Shown one piece after another: positions 42,941 to 53,260 of a stretch of 64,000 nt of DNA. Source of the stretch: Tetrapyrgos nigripes. Lineage: Eukaryota > Basidiomycota > Agaricomycetes > Agaricales > Campanellaceae. The translations under genes were made by a program, and so were the position numbers. The first letter of the stretch is position 1; each line of letters starts with the position of its first letter. The stretch spans positions 124,001 through 188,000 of the forward strand of contig JAACJM010000068.1 in NCBI GenBank assembly GCA_013368315.1, given 5' to 3'. The notes beneath the pieces are model-generated. The model saw nothing but the letters and a program-made list of their open reading frames with translations. It searched no databases and had not been told where the DNA came from.

Positions 42941-45172
42941 CTAAAACCCTCTTCCTCGCTTCCTTCCTCCTCTACCGCCTCTAGCAGTACCATTTCCACG
43001 AGGGTTCTGATTCATGTTACCGGAATCGTTGGAGTTTCGGGGCATCGGGATCCAGCCCGGGGTAGACGGGAGAGGGCACATGCCAGTGGGGTGATCGATG
43101 CTCTGGCAGCGGCTGCAGTCGAAGGGTTTTGTAATCGGTGCTCCCTTGCCATATAGGGCAGTTGCGAAGGTGAGTGACTTGAGTAGCTTCAACCATTCGT
43201 GGTAGTCAGGAAAGAGTCGGGTGGGCGGATCAATATACACATTCCAGTATAGACGAGGGGTACCCCGGTGTTGGCCCATAAGGTTAGAGGAGACCCGCAC
43301 CGAATTCAGGGTCGTCGTCAGAACACCATTGGCATTGACATTCGGTGGGAACTTGTCACGATGGTTAAGGACGAAGGTAATGAAGAGGGGATTCTGCGAG
43401 AGCTGGTGTTGTAGGGTCCGCCTTAATTCAAATGCATGACCGTCACGGTAAGTGAAGCCGAATAGTGTCATCACAAAGGAGTCTGGTATAGCTGGTATAG
43501 CAGGAGGAGGGGCTGGGAAGGGGAAAGCCCGAAATGAGCCATGAGTCGTGTTGAGGACGCCTCTGTTGACAATTGCCTGAATCGTATTTGGATCCGGTCC
43601 AGTTACTAGGAAGCTGTTAATGAAGCGACCCTTAAAGTCAGGGTCACGTATGGGAGGAGCAGCGGTAATGTTGAGGATGTGTGGATTGAAGTCTTGGACG
43701 GCGCCCTCAATCATGTCCCTTGTAGCTACCTGATCGGAGCCACCATCCACAGGCGTTGCTACGAAACCACCATGGTGCTGGTAGTGATCTACCCATTCAG
43801 CAACCTGGGTCAATGAATGCCCATCGAAGATGTTAGCCGCGTTGATACCAGCACTAGGAGGGTACCCTCCTACTGGAGCTTGGGCTACGACACCCGGGTT
43901 ATACGCGCCTGGGGCATTCTGGACTGGTGGAGCGAGATTCTGGGGGTTAAAATTGAAGTTGAAGGCAGGGGCATTCAGGGGTGCTTGGCCTCCAGCAGCT
44001 GGGGTTTGGGGAGCAGGAGCAGGTGATTGAGGATGGGCAGCTTGTGGCTGGGGAGCAGCGAAGGGCGGGGGTACCGTTTGGCTATTGCTCTGTGGGGCCG
44101 GAGTAGCGGGCGTGTGAGCAGTATTCGTAGGTGGTACTATCCGTGTTGGTTGGGCCCGGGGAGTAGAGGTATGTTGGGACGACGTAGTTGGTGTACCTCC
44201 CTGCACCGCAGGGGTAGATTGTGGGGTCTTGGTAAAAGATGGTAATGGGCGGCTACGAGCAGCGTCTGTAGAACTAGTTGGTTGGCCGCTGGAGTCGCTA
44301 TCGTCGACTCTGGCGCGTTTTACTCCCCTCGGGCCATCACTTGGAGCAGAGCTTCCAGCGCCTGGGCCAAGGTCAGTGTCGATAGCCATTCCGGTTTCTG
44401 GGCAAATAGCTGCGCCTATTTCACCTTGAGCTGCTCCTTGCGGGACCGTAGAGGCAGATCGTGGCATGAATGAAGATGGTGGGACGTTCGAGGTTGGTGG
44501 CAGATCGGTCATTGGTGAGTCCGTATCCGCGGCAGGGGATGTGGGAGTGAAGGAAGAGGTTGGCGCATTCGGGGTCGCTTGGGGTCCACCGTTCTTCGCT
44601 TTTCCTTAGTTATGTGCGATAAATATTAGTTTCTTTGTTTTACTTTATAGTTACTTTGAGAACACACCTTTTCCTTTCCCAACGGTAGTAAAACCTTCAT
44701 CATCGGTGTGATTGGTAGTAGCAGACTCCTTGTTGGGCCTTGGGGCATGCATAGACGCTTGCACACCATCCATGGCGTTGCTGCTTCTAACGGGCGAAGG
44801 AGGCCTAGACAGAGACGGAGACGAGGGACGAGATCTAGCGACTTCTGCGTAGGAGGGACGAGGCTGGGTGCCTGTGGCCTGCACAGGGTTCTGGGTTGTA
44901 GGAGTACCTGGGATAACAGTTGGGGCCGTAGGAGGAACTGGGGTAGCAGTCGGGGTAGTGCCCAGAGCAGAAGCATTAGGAGCAGTTGGGACGGTGCCAT
45001 TCGGGTTTACGAGGGGGTTTTGAACTCCACCGGTGGGGGTCGGGTTGCTCGAGGGCGGGGGAGGGGGGCCCATAGTGGAGAAAGATGAGGTACTCATAGG
45101 CGCAGCGGCAGGGGATGCATTCTGATCGTTGCTGGCTCTAGATGAAGTCTTCTTGGTGGAACGAGGAGGCAT
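42941..45172 (-). CDS. LINE ORF1: RNA-binding zinc-knuckle protein, two exons
   Basis: The start MPPRSTKKTSSRASN is at 45172. Exon 1 runs to 44668 and exon 2 from 44604 to 42941. The 63 bases between (44667-44605) start GTGTGT, end AG, contain an AACTAAT branch-like site and carry an in-frame stop when read through. Removal joins the frames as GKGKGKAKNGG. The N-terminal half is Pro/Ala/Thr/Gln-rich and disordered. The middle has a folded-looking region (AEWVDHYQHHGGFVATPVDG to YHEWLKLLKSLTFATALYGK). Near 43080-43130 a CX2CX4HX4C zinc knuckle (CSRCQSIDHPTGMC) is followed by an Arg/Gly-rich C-terminus (GGRGGRKRGRGF). ORF1 proteins coat element RNA and form the ribonucleoprotein. If the intron is not spliced, a 174-residue N-terminal product is made instead. 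Confidence 0.85.
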
Positions 45173-45708
45173 AGCGATAGAGAAAGATATAACAGTGGAA
45201 TACAAGAGATGGAGGGCTTTGCAGAGGCGAGGGCTCGATGCAGGAGTTCTGAGGTGGTAAGAGTTTTTCCACCGGCTTTTATGGTAGTAAGGACAAAGGA
45301 AGAGTTCTGCCATGAGGCCTCTGAGAATGGAGGTGACCTCAGCAGAGTGGAGAGATGTGACTGTAGCCAGGGGTTCTCGTCGTCGTCAATGAAAGAGACT
45401 CTGGATTTTGGCTGTCACGTGGTCGTATTCCGGTTTTTAGGATAGGGCCGGACTAGGACAGGTGTCCTTAACTGAATGGTTTCGTCTCCGGTCAAAGCGT
45501 ACTAACAAAGCAACTTTCTCCTAGTGTTATGGTGGACCGTCACAGAAGATTGATGGTAGGGTGTAGGGGTTTTACAAATACAGGGTCCGGGCCGGAAGGG
45601 TTGGTCATCGTATCTCAAAGACATTACTGAGTCGGGGCATTTACGCGTTCAACGCGTAGTATTGGCATGAAGAACTGTCTAAGGATCTTACAAACATTAA
45701 TAGTGTGT

Positions 45709-46140
45709 CTACAATTGCGTCGTTGATCCATGTCTCCTGTTCTCTCTCTTCTCAACCTTTCCTCTACCCCCTCTACGTCTCCTTACTCGTTCCTTCGGTT
45801 CAGTCTCATTGATCGTTATTTCGTTATTGGTCGTTTCGGCGTCAGGAGGGGGTTGGAGTGAGAGGTAGAATTCGTCTGGGATAAGGGGTTTTTCTTTGGG
45901 AGTAACGAGTGTATGAAGAGGATCGGCAGGTGTGTTTTCAAGTGTGGTTCCGGTGCTGAGGAGTGGGGCAGGTGCTTCATCAAGAGGTCGGGTAGCGCTG
46001 TCTACTTCTTTCAGCAGTGTAGGGGCATCGGCAGGGGTGGCGCGCATATAAGTGAATGGAGGAAGGGTCCCAAAGCTTCCGGTGACGATGATCTTTAAGA
46101 AGGGACTGGAGGATGTGTGCGCGCTTTGAGCAATGAGCAT
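45709..46140 (-). CDS. LINE ORF0: small upstream ORF of unknown function
   Basis: A 143-residue frame in the 5' part of the element, from ATG 46140 (MLIAQSAHTSSSPFLKIIV) to a stop at 45709, with 536 bases between it and the ORF1 start. The middle is Pro/Thr/Glu-rich. The C-terminus is strongly basic (RVRRRRGGRGKVEKRENRR), which suggests nucleic-acid binding or nuclear import. I recognise no family. The composition looks protein-like and the frame is lesion-free, but a chance ORF in a long 5' UTR cannot be excluded. Confidence 0.5.
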   Translation of the reverse strand: MLIAQSAHTSSSPFLKIIVTGSFGTLPPFTYMRATPADAPTLLKEVDSATRPLDEAPAPLLSTGTTLENTPADPLHTLVTPKEKPLIPDEFYLSLQPPPDAETTNNEITINETEPKERVRRRRGGRGKVEKRENRRHGSTTQL

Positions 46141-46507
46141 GGTATTCTTCGTTAGGGTCGTATTATAGCTAGTGCAGAATGAGACGGGCCTGCGAGTGGT
46201 TGTGTGGTGGTACAGGATCAGGGTTATTTATGGATCTGAAACTACAGGTTTATAACAAAGAGGATGAGTGGCCTGAGTGGCTATAATCGAAAACTGTGGA
46301 AGAATTGGAACGTCTGTTGTTCTCGTCCATAGTTAAAGTGGACGTGAGGGCAGTTGGTATACCCAGGAACGGCTCTCGAGTTCGTTACACACCGGTGTGA
46401 TGTGTTGCATGCTCGAGAGACCTATGAGTCCCTGCTCTTGCCCACCGACCCAGTCATAGATCGTGGGAAAAACCCTACCAGGTGACGGTAGCGGTTCAAG
46501 AGGCCCC

Positions 46508-46522
46508 TACATTCTTATTATT
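46508..46522 (+). repeat. Target-site duplication, 5' side of the LINE
   Basis: TACATTCTTATTATT, identical to 36645-36659, directly at the element's 5' end. Confidence 0.92.
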
Positions 46523-46548
46523 GGATTGCCAGGATTCCTTAGGATTGC

Positions 46549-46733
46549 CCTCACTCTTCTCAGTATAATCTCAGACTCTTCTCAATGAGAAGAGCGTGAC
46601 TCTTCTCGTTGAGTACAGGGTCGAGAAGATTTTGAGATGATTTCAATTCTTCTCAAACTCTTCTCAGTGATCTTTTATTGAGCGGATTTGAAATCTTCTC
46701 AGAATCTTCTCAGGCTCTTCTCATTGAAAAGAG
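46549..46733 (+). repeat. Cluster of TCTTCTCA motifs
   Basis: About eight copies of [A/T/C]TCTTCTC[A/G] within 185 bases, two of them forming short palindromes such as CTTCTCAATGAGAAG. The rest, up to 46997, shows no gene. Confidence 0.7.
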
Positions 46734-46997
46734 CTGCCTTTGCCTGCAGTGTATCCGCGCTCGGGAAAGCGGAAGTGATCGGCAGCGGAGTTTGCCGGAG
46801 AAATTGTTCCAGCTCCTCTATGGCGAGAGATGCTCCAACTCCTCGTAATCTGATTGGCTGCTGGTATACTATATCCGGCAGTCGTCCCCTCCTCTTCCCT
46901 CAAGCCCTAGCAATTCGCTCTCGCCATAGAGTGGGCTGGGTAGGAGCCTGGCTGCAAATACCCATCGTTGCCCGCAGTGGTTAATTCGCCGTCGAAA

Positions 46998-47178
46998 TCC
47001 TCACACGGGTCGTCGCATTCCATATAGATACAGATAGCCCCGTGGTTTTTTCCTGATGATTTGGGGCGACAGTCAGATCCGCTGTATCCACGTAGAGCTA
47101 CTATTCGTTACACTTTGTAGCTTTTGCGGTGCGGTGCGGTGCGGTGTGTAAATTCCTTCCTTCCTTCAGATAACACTT
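46998..47178 (+). repeat. Upstream flank of the oxygenase gene, duplicated at 32709
   Basis: Near-identical to 32709-32884. It includes CACACGGGTCGTCGCATTCC, a GCGGT repeat and CCTTCCTTCCTTC just before the start codon, and should hold the promoter. Confidence 0.9.
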
Positions 47179-47185
47179 TCACCCT

Positions 47186-48811
47186 ATGAAGATGGCAAGT
47201 CAAACTCGTCCTTCCGTCCCTCGGTATATCGCTCCATCTGTTACCACCGAAGAATGTACCAGATACCTAATCCTTTGTCTGATGCTGATTGCCCCTTCGC
47301 AGTGGATTATGCTGATTTACCCGTGATCGATTTGTCCAAAGCCGACACTCCAGCAGGTCGTGCAGATCTAGCGACTGAGGTCTGCGAAGCCATGACGACT
47401 CAGAGGTTTTTCTATGTCATCAACCATGGCTATAGCCCGGCTCAGGTATGTGTGCTTGACATTCATAAATATTGTTAGAACTAATTTGTTCTGATTTTGC
47501 AGACCGAACGAATGTTTGATATTGGAAACGCTTTGTTTACGCAAGTAAGCGATGAAGACAAGCGGCAGCCAGAGTACATGTCCAGCTTGAGAACAAATGG
47601 TTCGTTTCAAGGGTACAAGCCTCGGCAGACTTTTGTGAGCATTTACTTCCCTTCGCTGCTATTTTATTCAGTCGTACTTATACAGGCCCTCAGCATATAG
47701 AAAACGGAGTAAAAGACCAGGTAGAGATGTGCAGCAGTAAGCAAACCCTCCATTGAACCGTGAACTTGGAACATCGAGCGTTGAATGACTGACTGCAGTT
47801 CACCGCGACGTGAAGAAACGCCAGCATCCGGAAGCAGTCAGACCGTTGCTTCCTGAAATTTCTCATTTCACAAGCATTCTTTCTTCGACGTTTTGATTCC
47901 TATTTTGAAGTAAGTCACATTCTGCATGAGTGCGCTGGTTCTAATACACAGATTATCTAGGCTTATGGCACTAGGACTCGAGCTTCCTGAAGAGACTTTT
48001 GTGAAGCTACACGAATTTGATGCTGTAGGAGAGACTCATGGTTAGTCAATCTTTGCCCAGTGATTAATCTGTAAGCTACTGACATTTTCTTTCCAGTGCG
48101 TTTTCTCAAATAGTAAGGCTGTCCAGGCTGTCCAGAACCTACAGTCATTGAGAGAGTTATAATAGTCATCCACGACCTGACGAGGACGAAGAGAAAACCA
48201 GAGGAGTATGGCTCAGCAAAGGACATACAGGTTGGTATTGTAGTCTTTATTGATTTGCATCTTTCAAAATGTTTACCTGCATCTGCGACCAGATCTGGGA
48301 ACAGTCACCTTGCTGTATAGTCAAGCCGTCTCTGCGTTGCAGGTGCTTGGGGTTGACGGACGCTGGCGATGGGTGAAGCATGTCGACAATGCGTTAGTAA
48401 GTGGATCAACCATTCAGTCCCTTTCTTCTCAATTTGCTCCTTCTCTTTCCCCAGATCGTCAATGCAGGTGATGGAATGGAATTCCTCTCGGGCGGATACT
48501 ATCGTGCCACTGTACATCGTGTTGTCCAGCCTCCTCAAGATCAGCGAAACCTTCCACGACTCAGTATCGTGTATCTTGGCTTGGCAAACGACGATGTCAA
48601 ACTTGCACCTCTCGTGGACAGTCCTGTTCTGCAACGCATTGGTGTCAAAGAATATGGTCGCTTCAATTCCGGTGCTGAGATCCCGACCATGGAAATGTGG
48701 AGGAAGGCGAGAACAAGCACATACGGTCAGAATGAGTTGAAGGTCAGCGAAAAGGACAAGAATGTTGAAGAAGAGATAATCAATGGAGTCTTGCTAAGGC
48801 ATTATAATTAA
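47186..48811 (+). CDS. 2-oxoglutarate/Fe(II) oxygenase (isopenicillin N synthase-like), one frame slip
   Basis: About nine exons. Exon 1 (47186-47255) MKMASQTRPSVPRYIAPSV.. joins across a 49-base intron to LDYADLPVIDLSKADTPAGR. FFYVINHGYSPAQ is the DIOX N-terminal motif. The C-terminal 2OG-FeII_Oxy domain has VWLSKGHTDLGTVTLL (HxD), ATVHRVVQPP (distal His) and RLSIVYL (Arg for 2-oxoglutarate). The end is SPVLQRIGV, PTMEMWRKARTSTYG, NGVLLRHYN. A single missing base near 47868 shifts the frame before FHKHSFFDVLIPILK. A 63-base in-frame-stop segment at about 48114-48176 is spliceable (GTAAGG..AATAG). Such enzymes oxidise small molecules, often in secondary metabolism; the substrate is unknown. 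If the slip is real the gene is dead, because the metal site lies downstream. Confidence 0.8.
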
Positions 48812-48867
48812 TGTTCGTCTGAAGTGGTATTTTGTACTTGCTCGTATAAATGGTAGCTACATTATGT

Positions 48868-48921
48868 ACTTCATCAGCTCGACAACCGGCTAGTATGTTT
48901 ATCGATACATGATTCAAACAT
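48868..48921 (+). repeat. Downstream flank of the oxygenase gene, duplicated at 32881
   Basis: 54 bases with two differences from 32881-32934. It starts with ACTT, the same four bases that end the upstream flank at 47175-47178. Confidence 0.9.
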
Positions 48922-48993
48922 AGTATACAGCTCGAGAATATCCACAAATTAAAAGGTGCTTCGTTGGGCTAGTCAGATAAAAATGTACAAGCT

Positions 48994-51281
48994 CTAATAA
49001 TCCTCGTCTTCTTCCTCTTCACTGTCCAACCGGTACCTTGTCCTGCGACCACAGCCGCCACTAGTACCGCCACCATTGAAGTGACTTCTCAGATGTAAAG
49101 GAGGACCAGCCAAGGAGCCATCATCGTTCTCGTGACGCGAGCCATAGTGACCATCCTCTTCTTCACCGTCTTCCTCGAAATCTTCTGACCCATACCCGTC
49201 CACTGAAGCTTCATCGATCTCATCATCATCGTAGTCGTAACCATATCCACGAAGAGTGGAAGTGGCTCGACCATGATCATTCTCTTCGTCATCATTGTGG
49301 TCGTGGTCTTCCGGTTCCTCTTCCTCGTCGTCGTGATACGAAAAGCTGCGGCCCGCTTGACCGAGACGCATTCTCCTTCCCAAGTGTCTAGCAGCTGCTC
49401 TGGGATCGTGGTCCTCTTCGTCCTCGTCTTCAGTGAAGAGCATATGAGCTGGCGTTCTCCCGTGATGGCCACCAAGCCGCATGCCGGTTCCCAAATTCCT
49501 AGCAGCTGCTGAGGGACCCTCGTCTTGAGTGAAGAGCGTATGAGCTGACGTTCCCCCGTGATGGCCACCAAGCCGCATGCCGGTTCCCAAATTCCTAGCA
49601 GCTGTTGAGGGACCCTCGTCTTCCGAGTCCGAAGAAATGGACAAGGAGCGTAGTCTCCTTGACTGGCCGGATCTACCGGCAAGTACATCGTCGTCCACTT
49701 CGTCAGTATCAGAGACTTCGATGACTTCGGTTGGTTGGGCGTTCGTATTGCGTCTTCGGTTGTCATTGCTGTCAATGTCGACGACCTCTACCTCATCATT
49801 TTCCCTTTCACTACCATCATCAATGAAACTGCCGTCGTATTCTCCTTCTTCATCTTCAGCACCAGACATCGCTTCAGACCCCACTTCCTCGTCCAGATCA
49901 ATTGGGCGCCTATGCCATTGCCACTGCGATCCTATGTCTCCGTTTTCCAACATTCTCCTCATGAGATTACCAAATATACCTGCAGGGGGCAAGTCACGAA
50001 AGTGAACGCCACCTATAAAAGGTATCTCACCATCTTCATCGTCCTCATCGTCGTCTTCATCTTCCCGAGGACCCCAGAAGTCCATAGCCGTAAAGTCCGG
50101 AGCGCCAATCAAAGACTCTTCATCGTCATGTCCATCATGGCCATGATATGCACGATGACAGCCACTGCAGACTCCATCCCAGATTTCATGCATGCAATCC
50201 AGACAGCGGTAAATCCCTCCATCTTCCGTGTCCAGCATTCCGACATCCTCAGGAGGAAGGTCTCGCCGTGGATCAGCATCCCAAGGGTCCGCAGGCCAGT
50301 GATGATGGGGTTCTGGCCGGAAAATGCCTTTCCAGGGGTCATTGTCGTTACTGTTGTTTTGCTCGACAGGAGGAGCGCCAGGGATATCGACAAAGACATC
50401 GCTGGTAGATAGGGAGCTGACCATACTTTTGATTGCCCAAACTTCGACAGGGCGTTCGCGAACGATGGCACGGCAATGAGGACAGGTCTTTTTGCGAGTA
50501 TAAAAGGTTCTATTAGGACGGGAAGGCTGGGCCGCTGCGCCTTCCTGCTGCTCCGTAGAGGTAAACCATGCCACAAGGCAGCTGTGACAAGTTATGTGAC
50601 CGCAGGGAGCGAGGGCATAAGGTTTGTAAAGGAGGTCAAGGCAGATCTGGCACATCAGGGACTGCTGGACGGTCGCCATGGCCCGTTCATGTTTGCGAAG
50701 GTCGCGTACGAGCTGTGAGGGAAAAGAAGACTTTGGATTAGTCAATTTTTTGGGCAACGGGCATGATTACGGACCGCGGACTGGGCCTCCAACTCTGCTT
50801 TCAATCGTTTGATAGTGGCTGCATCTTCTTCAGAGGTAGAGCTTTGAGCTTCAGCAACAGGCGAGTTGACTGCTTCGATCGAAGGGGAAGGTAGCTTCTG
50901 GAATCGACTTTAGATTTCCAATCATGTAAGATGCAAGTAGTGACTCACCGCAAGCGTTTCGACCACGTCTGCTTCGGCATCTGAGTCTGCGAGTTCTTCT
51001 GTTGAAGAGGGTTTCACAGATGCTGAGCGTCTGCTCCCGACACTGAGGGAGTTAGAGCGAGCCCGAGTATCCATCTCTGTGACCAGCGACGTCTTTCTTC
51101 TCTTCCTTTTGCGCTTCTTTTTGTCTTTACTTGGTTTCGTGGATGAGTCGGTCCTTTGTTTTTTGAGAATTCGCGAATCTACATCGCTTGTTTCTTCTAA
51201 GGATGCTCGTTTCCTTGTATTTGCAGGAGTCAGGACAGTGTTACTAGGACCTGGAGTCGCCTGACGCGTCGTCGAGGGCAT
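48994..51281 (-). CDS. RING-finger E3 ubiquitin ligase-like protein
   Basis: Three exons: 51281-50949, 50897 to about 50776, and 50712-48994. Residues 1-110 are Ser/Lys-rich with a KDKKKRKRKRRK nuclear-type basic run. A short coiled coil follows (ATIKRLKAELEAQSA), then the C3HC4 RING (MCQICLDLLYKPYALAPCGH, CHSCL, CPHC). Further on is a Cys-rich ribbon CLDCMHEIWDGVCSGCHRAYHG. The C-terminal 300 residues are very acidic (Asp/Glu tracts) and include a 32-residue tandem repeat. The layout suggests a nuclear ubiquitin or SUMO-directed ligase acting on chromatin, but the substrate is not known. The donor of intron 2 (GTCCGT) is weak. It was chosen because only that phase continues into LVRDLRKHERAMATVQQSL. 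Confidence 0.88.
49465..49656 (-). repeat. 96-base tandem repeat inside the RING gene
   Basis: Two near-identical 96-base units (32 codons each, about DEGPSAAARNLGTGMRLGGH plus 12 residues) and a third divergent unit toward 49360. The frame is kept. Confidence 0.85.
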
Positions 51282-51603
51282 GGATGAAGCGGACAGAGAG
51301 TTTTTGTTGTGGTCTGCTTGCCAAAGCCTTCGACTCAGCCAAATCACGTGCCTGATGCTTACGCGCCAATCTGTCCCCCTTTTTCGTTCGACGGTTTCGA
51401 TGCGGTGTTACCTTAAGTCTACTCGCTGAGTCTAATTCCCATTGTCCCAGGTAGGCCCTCGCTATGAATTCTGTCTGTCGACCACGCTCACTTTATCAAT
51501 TCAGATAGAACAGATCGGTGATAGTTGGTCATTTGGATCCTCTGGGAACGCCTCTCCGGAGATTTGACATTGCCCAGGAACAACACGCTACCCATCCCTT
51601 GAC

Positions 51604-53260
51604 ATGTCTCAATATCTCCATCGGCCGGCGTCGTATAAAGGCTCTTCGTATGCTTATCAGTCTAGCTTCGAATTCCCGACCTCTTCTCGCTCCCCCATGC
51701 AGACCGTTACCGTCACTGAAGAGATGCCTTGTTTAGGCTCTGGAGATTACAGAGTGGGCAGAAAAGCAGAACGACTCTCTCTCAATCTATCGGAGGGCGT
51801 TAAACGTTCCACTTCGAGGGAGCCTACCCCACGTTTTACCTCTGTACAACAACGCGCTTTTCACGTCGAGCCTTACCCACCATCTGCGTCTCTGCAACAG
51901 GAGTTTCTCCTGAGCGAGAAATCAGATCAGATCCTTCCTCTCGCCTCTCCCCCTGCATCGTCAAACTTTCCTCGTTCACCCAGTCCTCTCCAGAAATTTT
52001 ACGACTCACGACTGCTCTGGCTCGCTTTGTATTTCGTTTTCAATCTCGGTCTCACTCTGTACAACAAAATCGTCCTTGTCCGATTTCCCTTTCCGTACAC
52101 CCTCACAGCCGTCCATGCACTATTTGGAGCTCTCGGTAGTTGGCTCCTCGCTTATACCGGCGTCCACACTCCTTCCAAACTCAGCCGGAAACAATTCACT
52201 GTACTTCTCATCTTCAGTTCTCTGTACACTATCAACATCGCCGTCAGTAATTTATCACTGCAACTAGTCACTATTCCGGTGTGTCTCTCATCACTACCAT
52301 TTACCACCTACACTACTAACTAATTTTGGCCCAGTTTCACCAAGTTGTCCGCGCTGCAACACCCATCTTTGTGATCGTTCTCTCAGCCGTTTTCTTTGGC
52401 AAATCGAGTAGTTCCGCCAAAATCGCAGCCCTTATCCCAGTAATCATGGGCGTCGCAATAGCGTGAGTCGGAACCCGTCATTCTCTGACGCTCCTAACCT
52501 TTCTTAATCGCGAACTTAGCACCTACGGCGACTACTACTTTACGACTTGGGGTCTTCTATTGACACTGCTCGGTACACTCCTTGCCGCTCTCAAAACCAT
52601 ATTCACAAACGTTCTTCAATCGCCTTCAAAGCCGCTTACCGCTTCTCAATCACAATCATCCCATCCCTCCGCTCTATTGTTGAAGATCAGCAGATTCTCG
52701 CCTACAACGCTGCTATCCAATGCCCGCCTCCAACTCCACCCGCTGGATCTCCTTAATCTCCTATCGCCGCTAGCATTTATTCAGTGCCTCATACTTGCGC
52801 AGTTGACCGGAGAAATGGGCAAAGTACAGGTGTACTTTGTTCAGGAGATGACCCGGTGGAAATTGTTCTCGCTGGCATTGAACGGATGTATCGCATTTGG
52901 TTTGAATGTGGTTAGCTTCAGCGCCAACAAGAAAGTTGGTGCACTGGGTATCACTGTTGCTGGTACGTCCCGTTTCCAATTGCCTTCAGTATCCTTGTTC
53001 TAGTCTCCTTTCCGTCTGTCTGTGCCTGTGGTTGTGCTCGACGCTAATTCTCCTTACCCCTTCATTTCATCTGAACAGCCAACGTAAAGCAAGTCCTTAC
53101 AATACTCATCGCAGTATTCCTATTCAACTTGACGATAACCCCGATGAACATGGGAGGAATATTGTTGACGTTGATGGGTGGTGCCTGGTACGCGCGCGTC
53201 GAATATATTGAAAAGGAAATGAAGAGGAAGGCGACTCAGGGCGTTTCGTGTTATTTTTAG
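51604..53260 (+). CDS. Triose-phosphate/nucleotide-sugar transporter family protein
   Basis: Four exons, 51604-52278, 52335-52462, 52520-52962 and 53079-53260, give 475 residues in a continuous phase. A polar N-terminus of about 130 residues (MSQYLHRPASYKGSSYAYQS) precedes the TPT domain. That domain contains LALYFVFNLGLTLYNKIVL, PYTLTAVHALFGALGSW, FHQVVRAATPIFVIVLSAVF (family-typical), IMGVAIATYGDYYFTTWGLL, LNGCIAFGLNVVSFSANKKV, GALGITVAANVKQVLTILIA and GILLTLMGGAWYARVEY. About ten membrane helices are expected. The family exchanges sugar phosphates or nucleotide sugars in Golgi/ER membranes (Sly41/UAA-like). The end KEMKRKATQGVSCYF carries a possible C-terminal lipid-modified cysteine, though not a true CaaX box. 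Confidence 0.92.

Larger units (their letters stand above)
36658..46507 (-). mobile_element. Full-length Tad1-type LINE (non-LTR retrotransposon), 9.85 kb
   Basis: The element is bounded by a 13-15 base direct repeat on both sides. It ends with a 27-base poly(A) run (T at 36658-36684 on the plus strand) and starts at 46507. Order on the minus strand: 5' UTR of about 370 bases, small ORF0, ORF1 with zinc knuckle (split by an intron-like 63 bases), a 305-base gap, ORF2 with APE endonuclease, reverse transcriptase, RNase H and an H2C2-type zinc site, then a 245-base 3' UTR. The RNase H in ORF2 and the fungal host point to the Tad1 group. All three ORFs are free of lesions and the two TSD copies are identical, so the insertion is recent and may be competent. 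Confidence 0.93.

Noticed and set aside
48305..48740. Frames of 109-123 residues over the oxygenase exons
   Set aside because: Shadow frames of the exons with the HxD and distal His motifs.
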